Below, one piece after another: positions 1 to 5,218 of a stretch of DNA of 5,218 bases. Below the pieces are notes generated by a model. That model saw only the letters and a program-made list of their open reading frames with translations. It was not told the origin of the DNA and did not search any database. Every line of letters starts with the position of its first letter. Within the stretch, counting starts at the first letter, position 1. Both the position numbers and the translations under genes were made by a program. This stretch comes from Candidatus Zhuqueibacterota bacterium 4484_188 (lineage in GTDB: Bacteria; Calditrichota; Calditrichia; RBG-13-44-9): contig MVCZ01000139.1 in NCBI GenBank assembly GCA_002049825.1, forward strand, positions 1 through 5,218. The letters are read 5' to 3'.

Positions 1-219
1 GAATGGTTCCTGTTCAGCGAAACTCAATCCAGGATTGTGGTTTCCCTGGATCCTGCCAACCGGCAACCGTTCGAGCAATTCTTTGCCCGGCAGAATGTGC
101 CGGTTTGGCTGATCGGCTACGTTCAGGAAAATCAATTAGCTGTGAATGAACTACTGAATTTTTCTCTGGCAGAATTAGCGGAAATGTATTATCATACCAT
201 TGAGCGACTAATGGAATAG
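1..219 (+). CDS. purL: Phosphoribosylformylglycinamidine synthase subunit PurL, C-terminal fragment
   Basis: The frame is open from the first base of the window to a TAG at 217-219, giving the last 72 residues of a protein that starts outside it. The fragment opens with a LFSETQSRIVVSL stretch, matching the conserved LFGESQSR-type segment of the C-terminal AIRS-like domain of PurL. It continues with a beta-alpha fold (FEQFFARQNVPVWLIGYV) and ends in a short helix (LAELAEMYYHTIERLM), as in family members. PurL catalyses the ATP- and glutamine-dependent conversion of FGAR to FGAM in cytosolic purine synthesis. The protein stops just after this domain, with no glutamine amidotransferase domain. 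That suggests the short Bacillus-type form, which works with separate PurQ and PurS subunits; these are not visible here. The ATG at 37 is internal, not a start. Identification rests on remembered family motifs. Confidence 0.8.
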   Translation, partial: EWFLFSETQSRIVVSLDPANRQPFEQFFARQNVPVWLIGYVQENQLAVNELLNFSLAELAEMYYHTIERLME

Positions 220-267
220 TTACAATCGGAAGAATGCGGTATGTGGCGGCTGCTTTTGTTTATACAA

Positions 268-343
268 TGGCAAAATAATGAAAGAGCTGTCTGCCATTGG
301 CGTGCCAGGCAGATAAAATGAAAAGCTTGTAATTATTTTGCCA
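268..343. terminator. 76-bp nested stem-loop after purL, possible bidirectional terminator
   Basis: A perfect 12-bp inverted repeat forms the outer stem: TGGCAAAATAAT at 268-279 and ATTATTTTGCCA at 332-343. Inside it, AGCT (285-288) pairs with AGCT (324-327), TCTGCC (290-295) with GGCAGA (308-313), and TGG with CCA around a CGTG loop. An A-rich 5' side and T-rich 3' side flanking a GC-rich inner stem is the layout of a bidirectional intrinsic terminator. Its position 48 bp after the purL stop fits that role. Against it, there is no clean run of T and the inner stem has a large asymmetric loop (314-323). A small mobile palindrome is the alternative, but I see no target-site duplication. Confidence 0.4.
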
Positions 344-435
344 GATTACCTAAGATTTGATACATTCGTATTTTCGGAGTTTCAAAATGAGAAATGTCCG
401 CTGTATGAAACCGGGCAGTTCAATCAATAAACACC

Positions 436-440
436 GGAGG
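436..440 (+). promoter_or_regulatory. Ribosome binding site that decides a GTG start
   Basis: GGAGG lies 6 bases upstream of GTG 447-449. This is the best-placed Shine-Dalgarno sequence in the region, and starting there gives a short, typical signal peptide. A competing CGGAG at 375-379 precedes ATG 387 in the same frame, but that start would add 20 residues of basic, cysteine-containing sequence before the hydrophobic segment. Confidence 0.6.
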
Positions 441-446
441 TGTAGG

Positions 447-2451
447 GTGAAAACAGCATATTTTGTCCTTCTTTTGTTTTTTCTGTTCGTCACGCTTTGG
501 AATTGTGCACCGCTCCCGGAAGCCTCGCGAAAGAGCGGGATTTCCGAAATATACGGTGTGGTTAGCGACCGGGGGAGCGGCACTCCGATTTCCGGTGTCC
601 GGGTGGACCTGGAAGGAAAATCCGTCCGTCGTCACTTTCAGCGATACACAAGGATTGTATTCCATTCGCAATCTGCCCGGCGGTTCCTACACCCTGCGTT
701 TCTCCCTGGACGGTTACCGGACTCTGAAAATGAAAGATGTGCAGATTGGCAGGGGAGAGCATTACCGGTTAAATGTGGCGCTTCTCAAAAAGACGGAATT
801 GGCGAAGAAAAAAACTACTTCTTCAGAGAAAACCTATCAGGCGCAAACCCAAAGTTACCGAAAAAAGGGAAAAGAGCCCGCTCCCGCCAAACCGGAACCG
901 CCGCCGGAATCGATTGCCGAGCTTCCCTTTGAAAAAGTAATCACTCACCGGCAACACTCCGCGCCGCTGCGAGCCGCCGCGCACAACGACAACGAGGAGT
1001 ACCCTTTTTACCTGGATTATCTGAATCGCTACCGGGATATTCAGGATGTGTACCGGCAGGATTTCCGCGACCGCTTTATTATCCGGGTGGTGGACGGACA
1101 GGGAAAACCCTGCTTTCATTATCCGTTCGCCATTGAAGATGCGGCGGGACAACAGCTCTGGCAGGCGGTTACTTACACCAATGGTGAAAACGTGATTTTT
1201 CCCCACATTATGTTTCACGAATTTTCCGGGGACAAGCTGTTTGTGCGCCTTGAGAAAGGCGGAAAGCCAACCCGCCTGCCGGTGAAAACCGATTTCGACC
1301 GGATTACCACCATCGATTTACGCTCAGCACCGGCAGAAGAAAATCTTTCACTGGATTTACTTTTTATCCTGGATACCACCGGCAGCATGGGCGACGAAAT
1401 CCAGCAGTTAAAGGACAATCTCTATTCCATTTACACCCGCATCAAAAATTATTTCAGCACGCTGCCCATTCGTTTTGGCTTGATTCTCTACCGCGACCGG
1501 GGAGACGATTATGTGGTCAAGCGATTTCAGTTTACCGGCAGTATCGATGAATTCCAGCGGCTGATTGACGACATCAAAAGCCGGGGCGGCGGCGATACGC
1601 CGGAGGATATTCAGGCTGCCCTCGAAGCCGCCCTGCACCAAACGGACTGGCAGCCGGAAGCGGTGAAGTTGGCGTTCCTGATAGCCGATGCTCCGCCGCA
1701 TCTCGATTACGATGAAAAATTTACCTACCCGGATGCCGCCCTGGAAGCGAACGCCCGGGGAATTAAATGCTACACCATCGGCGCATCCGGGCTGGATGTC
1801 GCCGGAGAATATGTTTTCCGCCAGCTTTCCGCAATTACTTACAGCGAGTTTATTTTCCTGACCTACGGAGAGAGCGGTGAAAGCGAGGGCAGGGGAGTGG
1901 GCAAAGTGAGCCACCATACCGGCGACAACTACGAGTCGCACAACCTGGACGACCTGCTGGTAAATATTGTGAAAAAGGAAATGGCGTATCAGCTTCCGGC
2001 GGAACTGGTGCGCCGCCGGGCACCTGACCCCAAAATACAGGAACGGTATTTGAAAACCCGGCTGGATAATTTGTGGAGCCAGGTTGCCAAGCAGTTGAAT
2101 GAATTCCTGCCGGAACAACCGGTGGCGGTTTTGGCACCTATCGAAGCCAGCGAAGCGGAATTAGACGGTCTGGCGAAATACCTGCAGCAAATGAGCGTGG
2201 TTTCCATTTTGGAAGCCCACAAGATGAAGTTGGTGGAACGGGAGCGTTTGAAAGAATTGCTGGAGGAAAAAGGGCTTTCACTTGCCGGGTTAATCCGGGA
2301 TGAAAATTTTGAAGAATTGTATACATTATTAGGAAGTAATGTTATATTTTTAGGTGAAGTATCCTACGCCGGGGTAGACCGGGTGATTTTTATGCGTGCC
2401 GTAAAAACGGATAACAGCCGTATCATTGCCGCGGCGAGAATTCGGCTGTGA
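447..2451 (+). CDS. Envelope lipoprotein-like protein with vWA and CsgG/FlgO-like domains, frame broken once
   Basis: Read from GTG 447 in one frame to about 617 and then one frame over to TGA 2449-2451, this gives about 667 residues. Residues 1-20 are a signal peptide ending VTLWNC. The cysteine suggests a lipoprotein, though N at -1 is atypical for a lipobox. Residues 33-112 form a carboxypeptidase-regulatory-like beta domain (YGVVSDRGSGTPISGV, then the GGSYTLRFSLDGY pattern). A Lys/Pro/Glu-rich linker follows, then a second beta domain at about 208-292. The vWA domain spans about 301-515 with an apparently complete metal site: DTTGS from D309, T384 in GGGDTPED, and D414 in IADAPPH. Residues from about 539 to the end resemble CsgG/FlgO proteins (PVAVLAPIE at 558; VERERLKELLEEKGLSLAGL from 596; a GEVSYAG-type strand). 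The protein probably sits in the periplasm or outer membrane and binds a ligand through the metal site. Its exact role is unknown. A longer start at ATG 387 is possible. Confidence 0.75.
617..620 (+). other. Apparent frameshift in the vWA lipoprotein gene
   Basis: Upstream of this AAAA run, the GTG 447 frame encodes the signal peptide and the first half of a beta domain (to VDLEG). Downstream, that frame becomes unlike the family, while the +1 frame continues the same domain (NPSVVTFSDTQGLYSIRN). Removing one A restores a smooth VDLEGNPSVVTFSDTQG. An extra A in the assembly or a real disrupting mutation are the simplest readings. A two-base loss nearby is also possible. Confidence 0.7.
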
Positions 2452-2473
2452 AAAATGTCTGAAGCCGAAATCG

Positions 2474-2585
2474 GTCATTAGTCATTTCGCTACGCTGTCA
2501 TTGGTCATTTGGCTTTGCTGTCATTAGTCAATTAGTCATTGGTCACTTGTCCTGAGCGGAGTCGAAGGGTTGGTCATTGGTCATT
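2474..2585. repeat. GTCATT heptad array interrupted by a REP-like element
   Basis: GTCATT occurs exactly at 2474, 2481, 2497, 2504, 2520, 2535, 2573 and 2580, with near copies at 2527 (GTCAAT) and 2542 (GTCACT). Neighbouring copies within a pair are 7 bases apart. The first part is also a tandem duplication of a 23-bp unit, 2474-2496 and 2497-2519, with 4 mismatches; each unit holds two GTCATT words plus a 9-10 base spacer ending GCT. Together with the heptads at 2592-2723 it fills most of the 307-bp gap between genes, which has no other visible gene. Confidence 0.85.
2551..2569 (+). repeat. REP-like element, uninterrupted copy
   Basis: CCTGAGCGGAGTCGAAGGG matches a class of short dispersed repeat (CTGAGC...GTCGAAGG) that I recall from intergenic DNA in many bacterial genomes. 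It sits inside the GTCATT heptad array, with heptads resuming on the far side. The arms are only partly complementary, so any hairpin would be weak. Confidence 0.7.
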
Positions 2586-2591
2586 AATTGA

Positions 2592-2723
2592 TGGTTACTG
2601 GTTTCCGGCTACTGATTACTGCTACTGGTAACCGGTGTCTTGAATCCGGTATCCGGTATCCTGCATCTCGTCCTGAGCGGCCTGCCCCTATGGGGAGTCG
2701 AAGGGCTGACATCCTGTATCCGG
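2592..2723. repeat. TACTG- and TATCCGG-type heptads
   Basis: The 7-base period continues with changing words: GGCTACT and GATTACT at 2607-2620, then GCTACTG at 2621; AATCCGG, TATCCGG and TATCCTG at 2643-2663; then CATCCTG and TATCCGG at 2710-2723 after an interruption. Most words fit a loose pattern of G/T, A, pyrimidines and G, as if one heptad had drifted along the array. The copies are degenerate, so the edges of this block are approximate. Confidence 0.65.
2672..2705 (+). repeat. REP-like element, second copy split by a 15-bp insert
   Basis: CCTGAGCGG (2672-2680) and AGTCGAAGGG (2696-2705) are identical to the two halves of the copy at 2551-2569. They are separated by 15 extra bases (2681-2695). 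The insert ends in CCCCTATGGGG (2685-2695), a 4-bp inverted repeat around TAT, which would give this copy a real hairpin tip. Like the first copy, it interrupts a heptad array. Confidence 0.7.
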
Positions 2724-2758
2724 TCCGGGTTTTCAAACAAACGACAGGGGAATAGAAT

Positions 2759-3670
2759 ATGTGGAAACAACTTTCGCTTTTTGACGCGCCACAACTGCTG
2801 TTGGGAGATTACTACCGTGCGATTGACACCGGTGACTGGCGGGGGTTGCCGTTTGTAATGAAATCAATTGAGCAGCTTAAGATGGATGTTCCCTATTGGA
2901 GCGAGAAATATGCCTTTTGGGAAAAAGAAATAGAAACGATGAAACAAACCGAGAAGAAAAGCGCGGTGGAAATTGCCCGTTTCTGGGAAAAAATGGCGCC
3001 GACTCTTCAACACGAAAGTCTGCGGTACGAAGCGGAACATCTTGAACTCTACTGGTATTCCCGCATACTGGAAAAGCTTGATTCCGGGAAAATCGACTAC
3101 CTCACCGAAAAGCTGCACCCGGCGTATTGCTATCTGAAACTGAGAAAATACCAGGAAGCTATTGACCTGGTCGACACCTATTGTGACCAGGTGAAAGAAG
3201 ACGCCTTTTTGCGCGGCTGCCAGTCCTATTGTTGCGCCAAAATGAATCTGATTGGCAAGGCAACCGGTATTTTTGTTTTCGCCATGTTTTACGATCCGTT
3301 TTCCATCGAGCCGGGTCATATTTATAATCCGGAGGTTACCCGGCTGCTTTCCGCACTGGAGTTGGAGTACCCGGAGCGCCGGCTTTGCCGGGCAGCCTGG
3401 CCTTTCCAAACCTGGCTGGAAGGCTACATAGAAATTCCACCCGTTAAAAGGTTTGCAGTCGCAATCCGGAAATTGTACGACGGGAAGTTGCTGGAAAAAA
3501 CGACAAGGGATAGAGAAAGTAACCAGGTTTATTTTAATCACTTATTATATTTAAGCGAAATTGCCCGGAAAAATTCCGACCTGATCAATGACGAAAGTAT
3601 CGCCCTGCGTAAACGGATGAAAGAGGTGAACGCGGAAGCTTTTTCCAAATATATGGAACGGTTGCAGTAA
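2759..3670 (+). CDS. Unrecognised helical TPR-like protein with an N-terminal clamp-binding-type motif
   Basis: This encodes 303 residues, starting at ATG 2759 behind AGGGGA (2746-2751, 7 bases away). I do not recognise the family. There is no signal peptide or membrane segment, so it is probably cytosolic. The sequence is rich in Lys, Glu, Tyr and Trp and looks mainly helical. Residues about 120-185 resemble TPR-type helix pairs (AYCYLKLRKYQEAIDLVDTY, then a cysteine-containing helix and an F-rich helix ending DPFSIEP). Residues 4-8 are QLSLF, identical to the consensus by which many bacterial proteins bind the DNA polymerase beta sliding clamp; an extreme N-terminal position would leave it exposed. 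This hints at a DNA replication or repair partner, but the motif is short and nothing else supports that role. The gene follows the repeat-filled gap and converges on the porin gene, so it is probably transcribed alone. Confidence 0.75.
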   Translation: MWKQLSLFDAPQLLLGDYYRAIDTGDWRGLPFVMKSIEQLKMDVPYWSEKYAFWEKEIETMKQTEKKSAVEIARFWEKMAPTLQHESLRYEAEHLELYWYSRILEKLDSGKIDYLTEKLHPAYCYLKLRKYQEAIDLVDTYCDQVKEDAFLRGCQSYCCAKMNLIGKATGIFVFAMFYDPFSIEPGHIYNPEVTRLLSALELEYPERRLCRAAWPFQTWLEGYIEIPPVKRFAVAIRKLYDGKLLEKTTRDRESNQVYFNHLLYLSEIARKNSDLINDESIALRKRMKEVNAEAFSKYMERLQ

Positions 3671-3672
3671 AA

Positions 3673-3687
3673 CGAAAAAATTTTTCG
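3673..3687. repeat. Perfect 15-base palindrome just after the 303-residue gene
   Basis: CGAAAAA (3673-3679) and TTTTTCG (3681-3687) are complementary around a central A, starting 2 bases after the stop codon. As a hairpin it would lose several A-T pairs to the loop, so it is a poor intrinsic terminator taken alone. Its place between convergent genes still suggests a role in ending transcription. Confidence 0.4.
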
Positions 3688-3695
3688 ATTATTCT

Positions 3696-3710
3696 GAATG
3701 TTCAACATTC
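3696..3710. repeat. Perfect 15-base palindrome in the convergent gap
   Basis: GAATGTT (3696-3702) and AACATTC (3704-3710) are complementary around a central C. This resembles either a dyad binding site or half of a convergent terminator pair with the palindrome 9 bases upstream. No T-run follows on either strand. Confidence 0.4.
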
Positions 3711-3761
3711 TGCCAGAGGAGGATCACGAATCGTCATTTACCTTAAACGATCATTTCTGCC

Positions 3762-5144
3762 TTATATCATCACAACCGTTTTTGGGGTATCGTTGTACTT
3801 TTGCACTACCATCAAACCGGGATTCATTCCCGGATTTATGATGTACTGCATATCATGTTGCAAAACCGCCCAGTCGGTAAGTTTTGACCGGTAGGTAAAT
3901 TCTAAAGCAACTTCCCAGTCAAGCAGGTCATTTCCCTCCAATTTTTGATAATCCCGGTACTGAGGACTACTGTGTAATGCCGCTATTGCAATACCTGCTA
4001 AATCGTCAGGACGCCCAAACATAATGCCATGGGTAACTATGCCGCCGCCCAGGTAAATGTCGAATTGATTAGAGCTTTTATCGGCAATGCCAGCCCGTCC
4101 GTACATCAGTATTCCCTGCTCCATACAAATTTTGGGACGATAAATTATTCGTTCGGTAAGCAGGTAAACACCCCAATTCACTTTTTGGTGTAAGGGTAAA
4201 TCCGTCTCGTTCGAGGTGCGCCACTCCTCAAATTTCGTAGTATAAAACCATCCTCCGATTGCCACTTTACCGGGGCAGATATCCAAAGGGCGGGGGCGGG
4301 AAGATAAATGTCGGTTCCACCTGCAGTTGGGGAAATTTCCCCGCATTTTTCTCCACCTTCTTAATCCCTTGCCTCGTCCACGTCCTTTCTTACTTTTAGA
4401 GCGGGCACCTGGTATTTCAATTTTCCTTTTGTCTAAAAGATGGGTTATTTCGATTACAATCAAAGCGCCTTCATCTCCGGATATTTGCATCTGCCATGGT
4501 TTATCTAAATCGCCGGGAACACCATCCGTAATCCCTGCTTGTAAACTCAGGGAAGAAGTAAGTGCAGTTTTTATTCTCATTCCAAACGTTGTTGCCGGAA
4601 AGGTGGAGGGGCTAAATATTTCACCTTGAGAGAAATCGGGTCCCATTCCATGAGAACTGTTCAGAAAAAGCCCTGCTGTCTCAATCAGATCAAATTCCGT
4701 GTTCAAATCATACATTCCCCAAAGTAAAGATAATTTGTCTGAGAATACATTTTGCCGGAACCAGGCTTCGTGAAACTTCCAACCTTTTGGGGCAGCAATA
4801 TTACTTACCCCCTGTATATCGCCCACATTTTCGCTGGGATCATCACCATGAATTCCCAAATAATCGGTATATAAAGTCGCCCCATGCCAATTGAGCGTTC
4901 TTCCCAAATCGATTTTCAGTCTGAAATTAATTATATCAAGGTAGGTCGCCTGTTGACGAAATCCACCGGAAAGATTAGAGTAGATTTCGCCGGTATAAGC
5001 CAGTCCAAAATGAAAACCTTTTTTCAACAGCTTGGAGCGCATTCCCTGCAGGTCTCCAGTTAATCCGGGAATATTGTCTCCTGCTTGCGCTGAGAATAAT
5101 AAACCGATAATACTAAAAAAGCTAACCAAAAATAGTTGTCGCAT
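3762..5144 (-). CDS. OprB-family carbohydrate-selective porin
   Basis: This encodes 460 residues, starting at ATG 5144-5142 behind AAAGGA (5155-5150, 5 bases away). Residues 1-21 are a signal peptide with an AQA cleavage site before GDNIPG. The mature protein shows alternating beta-strand sequence and OprB-like landmarks: LTGDLQGMRSKLLKKGFHFGLAYTGE near the N-terminus, FHEAWFRQNV and LLWGMYDLN, NSSHGMGPDF, PGKVAIGGWFYTT, and a late QYIINPG. OprB porins are outer-membrane barrels that let sugars or other small solutes diffuse in; the substrate here cannot be told. The length fits the family. Two oddities: about 31 residues in the middle look frameshifted (4273-4365), and the protein ends KTVVMI without the usual terminal aromatic residue of outer-membrane barrels. 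It converges on the upstream gene and has no partner in view. Confidence 0.8.
   Translation of the reverse strand: MRQLFLVSFFSIIGLLFSAQAGDNIPGLTGDLQGMRSKLLKKGFHFGLAYTGEIYSNLSGGFRQQATYLDIINFRLKIDLGRTLNWHGATLYTDYLGIHGDDPSENVGDIQGVSNIAAPKGWKFHEAWFRQNVFSDKLSLLWGMYDLNTEFDLIETAGLFLNSSHGMGPDFSQGEIFSPSTFPATTFGMRIKTALTSSLSLQAGITDGVPGDLDKPWQMQISGDEGALIVIEITHLLDKRKIEIPGARSKSKKGRGRGKGLRRWRKMRGNFPNCRWNRHLSSRPRPLDICPGKVAIGGWFYTTKFEEWRTSNETDLPLHQKVNWGVYLLTERIIYRPKICMEQGILMYGRAGIADKSSNQFDIYLGGGIVTHGIMFGRPDDLAGIAIAALHSSPQYRDYQKLEGNDLLDWEVALEFTYRSKLTDWAVLQHDMQYIINPGMNPGLMVVQKYNDTPKTVVMI
4273..4365 (-). other. Segment of the porin gene that appears to be read in the wrong frame
   Basis: In the annotated frame these 31 codons give a basic, W- and C-containing stretch (LRRWRKMRGNFPNCRWNRHL...) unlike a porin. 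One frame over, they read IKKVEKNAGKFPQLQVEPTF followed by IFPPPPFGYLP, which joins naturally to GKVAIGGWFYTT. The two switch points are a GGG run at 4366-4368, where one base seems missing, and a CCCC run at 4272-4275, where one seems extra (minus-strand letters). The two changes cancel, so the gene stays open and the total length is unchanged. Confidence 0.6.
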
Positions 5145-5184
5145 AGCTATCCTTTGGCTAAGTTTTTAACCTAACCGGAATAAA

Positions 5185-5197
5185 CCGGAAATTCCGG
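5185..5197. repeat. CCGGAA/TTCCGG palindrome upstream of the porin gene
   Basis: CCGGAA (5185-5190) and TTCCGG (5192-5197) are complementary around one A. The arms extend by AA/TT if G5198 is bulged out. A further direct ACCGGAA copy lies at 5174-5180. Placed 40-53 bases before the porin start on the minus strand, it could be an operator or a leader hairpin; nothing identifies a regulator. Confidence 0.4.
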
Positions 5198-5205
5198 GTT
5201 GGAGA

Positions 5206-5218
5206 CTTCGACTTGCTC
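5206..5218 (-). repeat. Probable partial third copy of the REP-like element at the window edge
   Basis: CTTCGACTTGCTC, read on the minus strand as GAGCAAGTCGAAG, aligns with the GAGCGGAGTCGAAG core of the copy at 2551-2569. It is one base shorter and lies in the opposite orientation. The window ends before the expected CAGG would appear. Confidence 0.5.

Noticed and set aside
327..356. Possible sigma70-type promoter, TTGTAA and TAAGAT with an 18-base spacer, upstream of the lipoprotein gene.
   Set aside because: Each box matches only 4 of 6 consensus bases and the -35 lies inside the stem-loop; such matches are common in AT-rich gaps.
463..616. Start of the lipoprotein at ATG 463 in the downstream frame.
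   Set aside because: The resulting N-terminus (MSFFCFFCSSRFGIVHRSRK) has no family character and no good ribosome site, while the other frame gives a signal peptide and domain start.
617..620. Programmed +1 frameshift in the lipoprotein gene.
   Set aside because: There is no slow codon, stop codon or stimulatory structure next to the shift as in known +1 sites; an indel is simpler.
1408..2118. Long minus-strand open frame of 236 codons opposite the vWA domain.
   Set aside because: It is a shadow of the real gene: the plus strand carries recognisable vWA motifs and the antisense product has none.
2474..2723. CRISPR array in the repeat-filled gap.
   Set aside because: The repeats are 7 bases with no unique spacers of regular length, and no cas gene is present.
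2864..3541. Minus-strand open frame of 225 codons opposite the TPR-like gene.
   Set aside because: The plus-strand frame has a ribosome site and a coherent helical protein, while the antisense product shows no domain and no ribosome site.
3716..3890. AGGAGG at 3716-3721 followed by a plus-strand open stretch.
   Set aside because: There is no suitable start codon at the right distance, and the stretch lies antisense to the end of the porin gene.

Overview
This window looks like a piece of a Gram-negative bacterial chromosome or metagenome contig of middling GC. One gene encodes an outer-membrane porin with a signal peptide, and another encodes a probable envelope lipoprotein. The mix of a short-form PurL, a vWA/CsgG-like lipoprotein and heptad-rich intergenic DNA carrying a CCTGAGCGG/AGTCGAAGGG element would fit an FCB-type lineage such as Calditrichota or KSB1. 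That placement is a weak inference; nothing here fixes the taxon.

Layout. Bases 1-219 are the 3' end of purL. Bases 220-446 are non-coding and hold a 76-bp nested stem-loop (268-343). Bases 447-2451 encode a large envelope protein with a lipoprotein-like N-terminus, a carboxypeptidase-regulatory-like beta domain, a second beta domain, a vWA domain with an apparently intact metal site, and a C-terminal CsgG/FlgO-like domain; its frame is broken once near 617-620. Bases 2452-2758 are non-coding and almost entirely 7-bp-period repeats, interrupted by two copies of a REP-like element. Bases 2759-3670 encode an unrecognised helical, TPR-like protein whose N-terminus carries QLSLF, an exact match to the bacterial sliding-clamp-binding consensus. 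A 91-bp convergent gap holds two short perfect palindromes. Bases 3762-5144 (minus strand) encode an OprB-family porin with an apparent pair of compensating frameshifts in the middle. Bases 5145-5218 hold its leader, a small palindrome and a probable partial third copy of the REP-like element.

The genes do not form an obvious pathway. The vWA/CsgG-like protein and the porin both belong to the cell envelope, but they are on opposite strands and separated. All three apparent frame breaks lie at runs of 3-4 identical bases, so indel errors in the assembly are a serious possibility. The points most worth following are the vWA-CsgG/FlgO domain combination, the clamp-binding motif on an unknown protein, and the heptad arrays interrupted by the element.
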